NCBI RefSeq assembly: GCF_017571495.1 | Contig: NZ_JAGETZ010000017.1 | Location: forward strand, 62,001-126,000 | Origin: Hymenobacter negativus | Lineage (GTDB): Bacteria > Bacteroidota > Bacteroidia > Cytophagales > Hymenobacteraceae | Direction of reading: 5' to 3' | DNA: 64,000 nt | Part shown: in pieces, positions 7,159 through 15,872 of the stretch | Numbering within the stretch: the stretch's first letter is position 1 | How the letters are laid out: each line of letters begins with the position of its first letter | Program-made: the position numbers and the translations under genes | Notes under the pieces: generated by a model | The model's database searches: none | Told to the model about the DNA's origin: nothing | The model's input: the letters and a program-made list of their open reading frames with translations, nothing else

Positions 7159-8679
7159 CTACAGCAGCTTGCGCAATGCCCAGAGGCTCCAAACGATGAC
7201 CATCAGGCCGACGCCCACAAACATCCAACGGGTAGGGAGGCGGCCGGCGAGGCGGGCGGCCAGCGGCGCGGCGGCCACGCCGCCCACGATGAGACCGGCC
7301 ACAATCTGCCAGTGCGACAGGCCTTTCATGGCGAAAAAGGTGAAGGCGCTGGCGAAGGTGACGAAGAACTCCACGAGGCTGACGGTGCCGATAACGTAAC
7401 GCGGGGTGCGCCCGTTGGTGATGAGCGTGCTGGTAACCAGCGGGCCCCAACCGCCGCCGCCGAACGAATCGAGAAAGCCGCCGGCCCCGGCCAGCCAGCC
7501 GGCGTTTTTCACCTTGCGGCGCTTTTCGCGCTGCTTGCGCACGGCCTTGCTGATGATGCGGATGCCCAGAATGAGCAGGTACGCCGCCAGGAGGGGCTTG
7601 ACGTAGTTGGCGTACTCCTCACCGAAGCGCGAGAGTAAATAGGCCCCGCCAATGGAGCCGGCAATGCCCGGCAGCAGCAGCACCCGAAACAGGCGCTTAT
7701 TCACGTTGCCGAATCGGTAGTGGTGGTAGCCCGAGGCCCCGCTGGCAAACATCTCGGCCGTGTGAATACTGGCGCTCACCGACACCGGACTCAGCCCTAG
7801 AGACATCAAACTGATGGCCGAAACCACGCCATAACCCATGCCTAGCATGCCATCCACGAGTTGGGCGATGAAGCCCACGGCCACGAACGTGTAGAACGTG
7901 CCCGACGAGCGCGCCACGTCCCAGACCTGCTGCCAGGTGAAGTAGTAGGAGAGGATGTTGAGGACGATGAAGAACGCAAACGTGGCCAGTGCACCCGTGG
8001 CCACGCGTCGCCAGTAGGTGGTGGCGGGCGTTTCGTAGGCGGGGCCGTTGGCCAGCTCGGCGGTCACAGCGTTCAGGGATTTTACTTTTTGGGTGAAGTC
8101 GCCTTGCAGGCGGCTGCGGATAACGGTCATCTGGCTGAGCACGTTGGATAGCTCGGCGGGCAGCACTTCGGCCAGTACTTCGCGCAGCCGCTTGCCGATA
8201 GTGGGCGACTTACCATTGGTGGAAATGGCAATTTTTAGGTCGCCCTTTTGCAGCACCGACGAGAGGTAGAAGTCGCACAGCTCGGGCGTATCGGCTACGT
8301 TGGTGAGGAGCTGGCGGGCGGCGGCGGCGCTGCCGATGTAGCGGTGCAGGGCCACGTCGTCGGTGGCCAGAAACAGGATGTCTTTGCCGTCGAGGTCAGA
8401 ATCCTGGTAGGGGCGCTGGTGCAGTTGCACTTTGGGGTGGCGGGCAGCCAGCTCGCGCAGTTCGGGGCGGATGTGGGGGGCCACGACGGTAACGGCCGTG
8501 GCAGGGCTGTTGCGCAGAATGGCACCCAGCTTTTCGAGGCCCACGTTGCCGCCGCCCACCAGCAGCACGCGCATGTTCTCCAGCTTCAGGAAGATGGGAA
8601 ACAAGTTGTTGGCCGGTGGCCCGGACCCCGGCGCAGTAGTTGCCGCCGGGGCCGTTGGGGTCGTGAGGTCAGAGTTCAT
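7159..8679 (-). CDS. Fusion: precorrin-2 dehydrogenase (siroheme synthase N-domain) + TauE/SafE sulfite exporter
   Basis: A 506-residue protein made of two recognisable parts. Residues about 30-220 form a CysG-N/Met8p-like domain: NAD-binding LLVGGGNVGLEK, the catalytic-Asp segment NVADTPELCDF, and the IAISTNGKSPTIGKRLRE motif. It would oxidise precorrin-2 to sirohydrochlorin and perhaps insert iron. From about residue 235 to the end is a polytopic TSUP/TauE/SafE transporter with the duplicated signature (GFIAQLVDGMLGMGYG and AGGFLDSFGGGGWGP). The frame is uninterrupted, so this is a real fusion and not two overlapping genes. It is the last gene of the sulfate-reduction cluster, 81 bases after cysI. 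This fits joint needs: siroheme for CysI, and export of sulfite or a related anion. Confidence 0.9.
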   Translation of the reverse strand: MNSDLTTPTAPAATTAPGSGPPANNLFPIFLKLENMRVLLVGGGNVGLEKLGAILRNSPATAVTVVAPHIRPELRELAARHPKVQLHQRPYQDSDLDGKDILFLATDDVALHRYIGSAAAARQLLTNVADTPELCDFYLSSVLQKGDLKIAISTNGKSPTIGKRLREVLAEVLPAELSNVLSQMTVIRSRLQGDFTQKVKSLNAVTAELANGPAYETPATTYWRRVATGALATFAFFIVLNILSYYFTWQQVWDVARSSGTFYTFVAVGFIAQLVDGMLGMGYGVVSAISLMSLGLSPVSVSASIHTAEMFASGASGYHHYRFGNVNKRLFRVLLLPGIAGSIGGAYLLSRFGEEYANYVKPLLAAYLLILGIRIISKAVRKQREKRRKVKNAGWLAGAGGFLDSFGGGGWGPLVTSTLITNGRTPRYVIGTVSLVEFFVTFASAFTFFAMKGLSHWQIVAGLIVGGVAAAPLAARLAGRLPTRWMFVGVGLMVIVWSLWALRKLL

Positions 8680-8760
8680 AGCTCAGAAAGATACAAATGG
8701 GTAGGGGTTCGTTGCTAGTCTTCGAATCGCCTTATGGGCAAGGTTCCGACTAATGGAACG

Positions 8761-10473
8761 TCATGAATGAAAGTCCAGCCCGTATTGCGTGGCTTTCACA
8801 ACGCCGGTGCGGACTACAAAGTCGCCGAAGCCTTCGCCGGTTTGGCGGTTGGTGGCATAGGCGGCGAGCAGGGGAGCGAGCTCGCGGAGGATGCCGTCTT
8901 CGTCCAGCATTTCGCGGTAGAGCTTGTTGAGGCGCTCGCCGGCGTGGTTAGCGCCGAGATAGAGGTTGTAGCGGCCTAGGGATTTACCCACGAGGCCGAT
9001 TTCGCCGAGGTAGGGGCGGGCGCATCCGTTGGGGCAGCCAGTCATGCGGATGAGGATACCAGCCTCGGCCAGGCCATGGGCGCGGACGACGGCGTCGAGC
9101 TTGTCGAGCAGCTGAGGAAGGTAGCGCTCGGCCTCGGCGAAGGCCTGGGAGCAGGTGTTGAGGGCCACGCAGGCCAAGGCGTTGCGGCGCAGGGCGGTAA
9201 GCTGCTCAGCTTTGGGGGCCGCGCCGTGGGCTTCGAGAATAGCCTGGACGCGGGCGCGGTGGGCGGGCTCGATGTTGGCCAGAATCAGGTTCTGGTTGCC
9301 AGTGAGGCGGAAATCGCCGGTGTGGAAGGCGCTGATTTCGCGCAGGGCGGTTTTGAGGCGGTAGCCGGGGCGGTCGAGCACGCGCCCGCCTTCTACGAAG
9401 AGCACAAGGTGGGAGGGACCGTCGGCCGGGCCGGTCCAGCCAAAGGCGTCGCTGGAACTGTGGAACTGGTAGGGGCGGTTTTCAGCTAGTGCATAGCCCA
9501 ACCGCTGGTGCAGTTCGGCCACGAAGGCGGTTAGGCCGGCGCGGTCAATAGTGTATTTGAGGCGCGAGAGCTTGCGGTTTTCGCGGTTGCCCCAGTCGCG
9601 CTGGATGGTCACGATTTTCTCGCACACGTCCACCACGTTTGCGGTGGGCACGAAGCCGATGAGGTCGGCCAGGCGGGGGTAGGTTTCGGGCTGGCCGAAG
9701 GTCATGCCCAGGCCGCCGCCCACGGCCACGTTGAAGCCCAGCAGCTCGCCGTTTTCCTCGATGGCGATGAGGCCGATGTCGTTCGAGAAAATGTCCGAGT
9801 CGTTGTAAGGCGGCAGCGCCAGGGCAATCTTAAACTTGCGCGGCAGGTAGGTTTTGCCGTACACCGTCTCCGCGTCGTCCGTCGCTTCGGTGGTGTTTTG
9901 CAACTCGCCGTCGAGCCAGATTTCGTGGTAGGCGGTGGTGCGCGGCGTGAGGTGGGCGCTGATGGCGGCGGCCACGGCCTGCACCTCGGCGTGTACCTGC
10001 GACTCGTGCGGGTTGGTGTTGCACATCACGTTACGGTTCACATCACCGCAGCCCGCGATGCTGTCCAGCAGCGCATCGTTGAAGCCCTGGATGGTGGGGC
10101 GCAGGTCACGCTTGAGCACGCCGTGCAGCTGGAAGGTCTGGCGGGTGGTGAGCTTGAGGGTGCCGTTGCCGTAGGCGTCAGCCAGGGCATCCATGCGCTG
10201 CCACTGGGGCGCGGTAGCTACGCCGCCGGGCACCCGCACCCGAATCATGAAGGAAAACAGCGGCTCCAGCTTCTGGCGCTTGCGCTCGGAATCGAGGTCG
10301 CGGTCGGTTTGCTGGTAGGAGCCGTGGAACTTGATGAGGTGGGTATCGTCGTGGTTCAGCGCGCCGGTGAGGCGGTTGCCGAGGCTCTCGACGATGGTGC
10401 CGCGCAGGTAGCGGCTGGCGATTTTGACGTGCTCAACTTCGGAGAGTTTCTGCGGAGCGGTGGTTTCGGACAT
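8761..10473 (-). CDS. cysI: Sulfite reductase hemoprotein (beta subunit)
   Basis: Six-electron reduction of sulfite to sulfide using electrons from CysJ. Two ferredoxin-like and two sulfite-reductase halves are present. The siroheme/4Fe-4S ligands are clear: C435 and C441 (CX5C) and C480 and C484 (CX3C, in TGCPNGCARP). I start it at the ATG at 10473 (MSETTAPQKL), giving 570 residues, the normal CysI length. The open frame continues upstream to 10974, but that part runs through the paired-repeat element and the end of the receptor gene and is not coding. It sits between the receptor gene and the siroheme/TauE fusion on the same strand. Confidence 0.95.
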   Translation of the reverse strand: MSETTAPQKLSEVEHVKIASRYLRGTIVESLGNRLTGALNHDDTHLIKFHGSYQQTDRDLDSERKRQKLEPLFSFMIRVRVPGGVATAPQWQRMDALADAYGNGTLKLTTRQTFQLHGVLKRDLRPTIQGFNDALLDSIAGCGDVNRNVMCNTNPHESQVHAEVQAVAAAISAHLTPRTTAYHEIWLDGELQNTTEATDDAETVYGKTYLPRKFKIALALPPYNDSDIFSNDIGLIAIEENGELLGFNVAVGGGLGMTFGQPETYPRLADLIGFVPTANVVDVCEKIVTIQRDWGNRENRKLSRLKYTIDRAGLTAFVAELHQRLGYALAENRPYQFHSSSDAFGWTGPADGPSHLVLFVEGGRVLDRPGYRLKTALREISAFHTGDFRLTGNQNLILANIEPAHRARVQAILEAHGAAPKAEQLTALRRNALACVALNTCSQAFAEAERYLPQLLDKLDAVVRAHGLAEAGILIRMTGCPNGCARPYLGEIGLVGKSLGRYNLYLGANHAGERLNKLYREMLDEDGILRELAPLLAAYATNRQTGEGFGDFVVRTGVVKATQYGLDFHS

Positions 10474-10487
10474 AATGTTCTGGCGGG

Positions 10488-10670
10488 TAACCTCACCCCC
10501 CGGCCCCCTCTCCCGCGGAGAGGGGGAGCCACGGCGGCGCGGATGTAACACATGTGCTAACTTGTGTAGTGAGGAAAGTAAATCAGTTGGAAAAAGCACG
10601 AACTGAAAAACAGGCGCTGCAAATCGTTTGGCTCCCCCTCTCCGCGGGAGAGGGCCGGGGGGTGAGGTTA
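10488..10670. repeat. Paired inverted-repeat element, copy 1 (cysI / receptor junction)
   Basis: The left arm CCTCACCCCCCGGCCCCCTC, a short internal palindrome, then GGGGGAGCCACGGCGGCGCG. About 85-100 bases later comes the reverse-complement arm, starting GGCTCCCCCTCTCC and ending GGGGGGTGAGGTTA. Each arm also folds on itself (CCCTCTCC / GGAGAGGG). The element begins 14 bases upstream of the cysI start and ends just before the receptor stop. Same family as copies at 13676, 15675, 18079 and 20581. Confidence 0.85.
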
Positions 10671-10679
10671 ATTGTGAGG

Positions 10680-13580
10680 TTAATGCAGCACCGTAGCGTC
10701 GAAAACCACGCTCACGTAATACAGCGCGCCGATGGTGGGACCGGCGGCGTATTGGAAGTAGCGCTTGTTGAGGATGTCGGTGCCGCCGAGCTTGACGGTG
10801 GATTTTAGGGTGGGCACGCGCAGGTTCACCTGGGCATCGAGGGTGGCGTAGGCGGGGACTTGACCGTTGGCCAGCGGGCTTTCCCAGTAGAAGGAGTCCT
10901 GCCAGCGCCAGTTCACGTTGAAGCCGAAATTTTTCATGACTTCGCGGTTGCCGATGGACACGTTGGTGGCCCATTTCGGGGTGTTGAAGCCGGTCACGAA
11001 CACGTCGGCTTGGTTGTTCTTCGACAGGGCGTTGTAATTCACGTTGCCGGCCACGGTGAACTTCTGGTAGAAGTTGTAGGTGAGGCCCAGCGTGGAGCCG
11101 TAGCTGTGGTAGTCCTGGCGCGAGTTGGTGTACACGCGGTAGCGGTCCTGGCGGGCGTCGCGGTTGCTGCGCAGGGCAGCCAGGGCGGCGGCATCGGAGC
11201 CCACGGCTACTTGCTGGCCGTTGGCGTCCTTGGGCACACTCACTTCCACCTGGCCGAGGAAGCCGGAGTAGACGTTGTAGTAGGCATCGGCGTCGATGGC
11301 CAAGCGGTTGTCGAGGAGCACGCTGCGGTAGCCCACTTCATAGGCGTTGATTTGTTCGGGCTGCTCGGTGGGAAGATTGGCGACTTGCAGCAGGGCGCGG
11401 TTCTGGGGCAGAACGGCGGCCTGAGCGGCGGTGCTGCCGGCGTTGGCGGCCAAGTAGGCATTCACGGCCGCGTTGAACTGGTCGATGCTGGTGCGGGTGT
11501 AGGAGTTTTGCAGGTAGTTCAGGCCCTCGTTCACGCGGGCCAGGCCGCCCACGCGGCGCACATTGCCGTTGTTCACGAACGACAGCGCCTCAAACAGGGA
11601 GGGAAAGCGCCAGCCGTTCTGGTAGGAGGCGCGGAAGTTGTGCTTCTCGGCCACGGTGTAGACGGCGGCCAGACGCGGGTTCACTTTAGCGGTGAACTCG
11701 GGGTTGTAATCCACGCGCAGCGAGCCGGTCAGCTTCAGCTTGTCGGCAAACAGCAGCTTGGTGCCCTGGGCGAACGCGCCGTATTTCTTGTAGTACACAT
11801 AGCCGCCGCCGGGCTGGTTGCGCTCGGCCAGCGGCAGGCTGAAATCAACGAAATTGTTGCCGTCGGGGATGATTTGGTACACGCGGGCATCGGCCCCCAG
11901 TACCACGTCCAGGAATTTGATGCGCGGACCCAGATTCCAGAGGCCCTCGGTGTGGTAGGTGCGGCTGCGCTGGGTGAGGGCCGCGCCGCCGGGGATGGGC
12001 GCGCCGGCCACGTTCACGCCGCTGTCCCAGTTGTTGGTGTTCACAATCTGTGCTTTCAGGTCGTTGAAGGCCGGCGTGCCGGGCTCGGCGCGGCCGGCAT
12101 CGGCGGCGGCGCGGGCGGCGGCCATGGCGGGCGCGAGGGCGGTGCCGCCGGCCAGCTGGCTTTGCAGGGCGGTGCGGAACTTGTTGCCCCACACGGTATT
12201 GGAGCCATTTTGCAGGTCCAGGTTCAGGGCCAGCGGGTTGAGGTTGTAGGAGTTGCCGGTGTTTTCGAGCAGGGTGTAGGCGCGCACCACGAAGTCGCTG
12301 CCCTTCAGCTCGAGCTTGTGGTTTTGCACGGTCACGCCGTCGAGCTGAATCTTGTTGCCGCGCTGAAACACGCCGTCCATCAGCCCGAAGCGGTAGCCGT
12401 AGCTCAGCTCCAGCTTGTCGGTCAGCTTGTAGTGCAGGCTGCCGTCTGCCTTGATGTTGCGCACGATGGGGTTCACCAAATCCCTCTCGTAGTAGCCGGT
12501 GCGCGTCACGGTGAAGGTTTGGTTCTTGCCCTGGTAGGGGATGGTGATGGACAGCGAGGAGTTGGTGTCGTCGCCGTAGCGGTTCCAGAGGTCGGCAGCG
12601 GGGTTGGCGGCACCCGCCAGCTCCGGGAAGCCGGGGTTGGACGTGCTCAGGCCCTGGGGGTTCTGGTCGGTTTGGTTGTTGGCCAGCCAGTCGGTGCCGC
12701 GCAGGTAGTCCACGTTCACCTTGTAGGCCCAGCGGCTGCCCAACGCCTGGGCGTAGCGGATGGCCGTTTCGGTGAGGGCGCTGGTATTGCGGTCGGCGGC
12801 GCTGCCCACGTGGTTCACGCCCACTTTCTGGTACACGCTCAGGCCCTGGTAGGTGAAGGGGCTTTTGGTGGTGAGGTTGGCCATGCCGTTGATGGCGTTC
12901 ATGCCGTAGAGGGCCGAGGCCGCGCCGGGCGTCACTTCCACGCTGGCAATGTCGAGCTCGGTGGGGCCGATGGCGTTGCCCAGCGGCACGCCCAGCGTGG
13001 CGGCTTGCATGTCCACGCCGTCCACCAGCTGCATGAAGCGGAAGTTGTTCGGAATATTAAATCCCCGGGTATTCGGCACTTTAAAGGTGAGGCTGCTGGT
13101 GAGCATCTGCACGCCCTTCACGTTCTCCAGCGCGTCGTAGAAGCTGGGCGCGGGCGTCTCCTTAATGGCTCGAATATCGAGCTTCTCAATGGCCACTGGC
13201 GATTTCAGCCGGCTTTCCTCCACTCGCGAGGCCGATACCACGACCTCGTTGGTGAGAATGCCCTTGGCTTCCAGCGTGATGTTAAGCGGCTGGCTGCTGC
13301 CCACAATTTGCAGCTCGATGGGCTCGTGCCCCAGGGCGTTAAAAACCAGCGTAAACGGATAAGCCAGCTTGGCTTTCAGCTCAAACTTGCCTTCAGCGTC
13401 GCTCTGGGTGCCGGTGCTGGCCCCTTTCACGCTGACGCTTACGCCGGGCAGCGCCTCGTTGGTGCCCTTCTCATGCACCACGCCGCTGATGGCAATGAGC
13501 TGGGTTTGGGCAAAGGCTGCGCTGATGCTAGCCAGAAACAGCAGGAGAAAAAGGAGGAATGAGGGGTAATAGGATTTCAT
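10680..13580 (-). CDS. TonB-dependent outer-membrane receptor with carboxypeptidase-like N-domain
   Basis: Outer-membrane active transporter of 966 residues. It has a signal peptide (1-25, ending AAFAQ), then a CarboxypepD_reg-like domain (about 28-105, with VSVKGASTGTQSDAEGKFEL). A plug domain follows (about 115-235, including TRGFNIPNNFRFMQLVDGVD and GMNAINGMANLTTKSP), then a 22-strand-type barrel ending in alternating hydrophobics (YYVSVVFDATVLH). There is no adjacent SusD-like lipoprotein, so it is not a SusCD pair. It lies inside the sulfate-reduction cluster between cysJ and cysI on the same strand and presumably imports a sulfur-related compound. The ligand is not readable from the sequence. 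Its TAA stop lies next to repeat copy 1. Confidence 0.92.
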   Translation of the reverse strand: MKSYYPSFLLFLLLFLASISAAFAQTQLIAISGVVHEKGTNEALPGVSVSVKGASTGTQSDAEGKFELKAKLAYPFTLVFNALGHEPIELQIVGSSQPLNITLEAKGILTNEVVVSASRVEESRLKSPVAIEKLDIRAIKETPAPSFYDALENVKGVQMLTSSLTFKVPNTRGFNIPNNFRFMQLVDGVDMQAATLGVPLGNAIGPTELDIASVEVTPGAASALYGMNAINGMANLTTKSPFTYQGLSVYQKVGVNHVGSAADRNTSALTETAIRYAQALGSRWAYKVNVDYLRGTDWLANNQTDQNPQGLSTSNPGFPELAGAANPAADLWNRYGDDTNSSLSITIPYQGKNQTFTVTRTGYYERDLVNPIVRNIKADGSLHYKLTDKLELSYGYRFGLMDGVFQRGNKIQLDGVTVQNHKLELKGSDFVVRAYTLLENTGNSYNLNPLALNLDLQNGSNTVWGNKFRTALQSQLAGGTALAPAMAAARAAADAGRAEPGTPAFNDLKAQIVNTNNWDSGVNVAGAPIPGGAALTQRSRTYHTEGLWNLGPRIKFLDVVLGADARVYQIIPDGNNFVDFSLPLAERNQPGGGYVYYKKYGAFAQGTKLLFADKLKLTGSLRVDYNPEFTAKVNPRLAAVYTVAEKHNFRASYQNGWRFPSLFEALSFVNNGNVRRVGGLARVNEGLNYLQNSYTRTSIDQFNAAVNAYLAANAGSTAAQAAVLPQNRALLQVANLPTEQPEQINAYEVGYRSVLLDNRLAIDADAYYNVYSGFLGQVEVSVPKDANGQQVAVGSDAAALAALRSNRDARQDRYRVYTNSRQDYHSYGSTLGLTYNFYQKFTVAGNVNYNALSKNNQADVFVTGFNTPKWATNVSIGNREVMKNFGFNVNWRWQDSFYWESPLANGQVPAYATLDAQVNLRVPTLKSTVKLGGTDILNKRYFQYAAGPTIGALYYVSVVFDATVLH

Positions 13581-13675
13581 GAATTGGGGTGGTTGAAGTC
13601 GATGGGAGAGGACCGGGGTGAGGGCGCAAGCGACAACAACAAGGGGTATTGAGCGTTTTCATAGGCTCTAGTGGG

Positions 13676-13819
13676 GGCCTCACCCCCGGCCCCTCTCCGA
13701 TGGAGAGGGGAGCCGCGGCGGCGCGGAGGCAGATGTTAAAAGTTTATAAAGAGTGCTAGAACGTTTTCGTTGAATCGTCAGGCTCCCCTCTCCATCGGAG
13801 AGGGGCCGGGGGTGAGGCC
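13676..13819. repeat. Paired inverted-repeat element, copy 2 (receptor / cysJ junction)
   Basis: Left arm GGCCTCACCCCCGGCCCCTC through GGGAGCCGCGGCGGCGCGG, a spacer of about 65 bases, and right arm GGCTCCCCTCTCCATCGGAG ending GGGGGTGAGGCC. The arms are near-perfect reverse complements, including the internal loop (GAT / ATC). It ends 14 bases before the cysJ stop codon. Confidence 0.85.
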
Positions 13820-13832
13820 CCAACGTCAGGTC

Positions 13833-15656
13833 CTAATACACGTCTTCCAGATAGCGGCGCTGCTTCTTGAGGTTCTTCACGTAGGCCGCCGCATCCTCGG
13901 CCGAGAGGCCGGCTTCCTTTTGCACGACTTGCGTGAGAGCCGCTTGCACGGCGCTACCCAGGCGGGTTTTATCGCCGCACACGTAGAGTTGCGCGCCATT
14001 CTCGAGCCAGCCGAACACGTCGCGGCTGCTTTCGAGCAGGCGGTCCTGCACGTAGATTTTCTCGGCTTGGTCGCGGGAGAAGGCTACGTCGAGCTTGGCG
14101 AGGCCGCCTTTTTTAAGGTGCTGCTGCCACTCGGCCTGGTAGAGGAAATCGGTGGTGAAGTGCGGGTTGCCGAACAGCAGCCAGTTGCGGCCGGCCGCGC
14201 CCAGCTCCACCCGCTCCTCCACGAAGGCACGGAACGGCGCGATGCCGGTGCCCGCGCCCACCATGATGATGTCGGTGCCGGGGTTCTGGGGCAGCTTGAA
14301 GTACTCGTTGTGCTCCGCGAACACGCGGGCCTCGTCGCCCACCGCCACGCGGTCGGCCAGGAACGACGAGCAGGCGCCGTGCTTGCGGCGGCCGTGGGCC
14401 TCGTAGCGCACGGCCCCCACGGTGAGATGCACCTCGTCGGGGTGGGTGAGGAGGCTGCTGGCTATGGAATAGGCGCGGGTGGGCAGCGGGCGCAGCGTGT
14501 CGGCTAGCAGTTGGGCGGTGAGCTGGTCGGTGGGGAAGTCGGTGAGCAAATCGGCCACGTCGCGGCCGTAGAGGTAGGGCTGGAGGCGCGAGGTGTCGGC
14601 CAGCAGCCCTTGCAGCTCGGCGTGCGGGGCTAGGATGGCGTAGCGCTCCAGCACGTCGCGGGTGAGCACAGTAAGTTCGCGGCGGCTAGCCAGGGCGGCG
14701 GCCAGCGGCAGGCTTTCCGCGCCCAACTGTACCGGGGCCGAGTCGGAGAGCCGGGCGGCGCGTAGCACTTCTTCCACCAGCGGGTCGTGGTTGCGGGGGC
14801 GTACGGCCAGGGAATCGCCGGGGGCATATTGCAGCCCGGAGCCCGCCAGGTCCAGCTCAATGTGGTACGTCTCCTTATCCGAACCGCGCCCGTTCAGCTG
14901 AATGCTTTCTAGCACCCGCGCCGGCCAGGGGTTTTCCCGTGTGAATGAGGGACTGAGTAGCTGTGTGACGGAGGTGGTGACACCAGCTTCCGAAGCAACT
15001 GAGGCTGTAGAAGTGACGCCGGCTTCAGCAACCGTTGCGCCGGCAATCTTCGCCAAAACGGCCTCAATCCATTGGCTGGCGGCGGCTTGGTAGTCCACGT
15101 CCGTATCCACGCGGTCGAGCAGGCGGGTACCGCCCAGGGTGGCCAGCTGCTGGTCGAAATCCTTGCCGGTCTGGCAGAAGTGCAGGTAGCTGGTATCGCC
15201 CAGCGCCAGCACGGCGAAGCGCAAATTCGGTAGCTTCGGCGCCCGGCTGCCCCGGATGAACTGGTGCAGCTCCTCGGCGGCCATGGGCGGCTCGCCCTCG
15301 CCGTGGGTGCTCACGATGACGAGCAGGTTTTGCTCCTGCGCGAGCTGCCGGGTGGGGTAGTCGTTCATGTCGCGTACCTCCGCCGGGAGTCCGCGCTGCT
15401 TGGCGGCCTCGGCGGCTTGCTGGGCCACTTTCTTGCCGTTGCCGGTGTGCGAACCGTAGAGGAGGGTCAGCTTCTCCACCCGGGCAGCGGCCATGGCGGG
15501 GGCAGGCGCGACAGCTGCAACTGCCGCGCCGCCGCCGGTGGCCTGTCCGTAGAAATAGCCACTCAGCCACACCAACTGGTGCGCCGATAGCCCGGCGCTA
15601 AGCTGCTGAAGATGTGCCTCGTCGAGGTGAGGGGGGAGGATGGGGAGCGTAGACAT
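13833..15656 (-). CDS. cysJ: Sulfite reductase flavoprotein (alpha subunit)
   Basis: NADPH-dependent electron donor for CysI. It has 607 residues, the usual length. Order: a short N-terminal helical segment, an Ala/Pro-rich linker (about 40-58), an FMN flavodoxin domain (about 62-210, with YGSHTGNGKKVA and VSTHGEGEPP), an acidic/Ala linker, and a FAD-binding reductase domain. RAYSIASS at about 393-400 holds the FAD. A NADPH-binding domain follows with VGAGTGIAPFRAF (about 464-476). It ends in RRYLEDVY, whose aromatic C-terminus fits the stacking residue of this reductase family. It is flanked on both sides by paired-repeat elements within the cys cluster. Confidence 0.94.
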   Translation of the reverse strand: MSTLPILPPHLDEAHLQQLSAGLSAHQLVWLSGYFYGQATGGGAAVAAVAPAPAMAAARVEKLTLLYGSHTGNGKKVAQQAAEAAKQRGLPAEVRDMNDYPTRQLAQEQNLLVIVSTHGEGEPPMAAEELHQFIRGSRAPKLPNLRFAVLALGDTSYLHFCQTGKDFDQQLATLGGTRLLDRVDTDVDYQAAASQWIEAVLAKIAGATVAEAGVTSTASVASEAGVTTSVTQLLSPSFTRENPWPARVLESIQLNGRGSDKETYHIELDLAGSGLQYAPGDSLAVRPRNHDPLVEEVLRAARLSDSAPVQLGAESLPLAAALASRRELTVLTRDVLERYAILAPHAELQGLLADTSRLQPYLYGRDVADLLTDFPTDQLTAQLLADTLRPLPTRAYSIASSLLTHPDEVHLTVGAVRYEAHGRRKHGACSSFLADRVAVGDEARVFAEHNEYFKLPQNPGTDIIMVGAGTGIAPFRAFVEERVELGAAGRNWLLFGNPHFTTDFLYQAEWQQHLKKGGLAKLDVAFSRDQAEKIYVQDRLLESSRDVFGWLENGAQLYVCGDKTRLGSAVQAALTQVVQKEAGLSAEDAAAYVKNLKKQRRYLEDVY

Positions 15657-15674
15657 AGTTGTTCTGGTGGTTCA

Positions 15675-15872
15675 CCTCACGGGACCCCTTCGGGGCGGCC
15701 CCTCTCCCTAGGAGAGGGGAGCCACGGCGGCGCGGGTGAAGTAGCGTGGACTCTGTGAGTCCGCGCATTGTGGGTTCGATGTGGTTTGTTTTAGGCAAGC
15801 GCGGACTCGTAGAGCCCACGCTACAGTCATTAGGCTCCCCTCTCCTAGGGAGAGGGGTCGGGGGTGAGGTTA
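15675..15872. repeat. Paired inverted-repeat element, copy 3, with a second inverted repeat nested inside
   Basis: The outer arms match the other copies. The left arm (15675-15735) is interrupted by GGGACCCCTTCGGGGCGG. The right arm (15833-15872) ends in GAGGTTA, and that TTA is the stop codon of cobA. Between them lies a different inverted repeat: GTAGCGTGGACTCTGTGAGT at 15741-15766 and its approximate complement at 15799-15824 (ending AGAGCCCACGCTAC). This looks like one repeat family inserted into another. Confidence 0.8.

Noticed and set aside
10474..10974. N-terminal extension of cysI
   Set aside because: The frame is open, but it crosses the paired-repeat element and the receptor C-terminus in another frame. 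CysI proteins begin near the ATG at 10473.
10860..13562. Open frame of 900 codons on the plus strand
   Set aside because: It is antisense to the TonB-dependent receptor. The real gene has a signal peptide, plug and barrel; the antisense frame is Gly/Val/His-rich without motifs, as expected from GC-rich codon bias.
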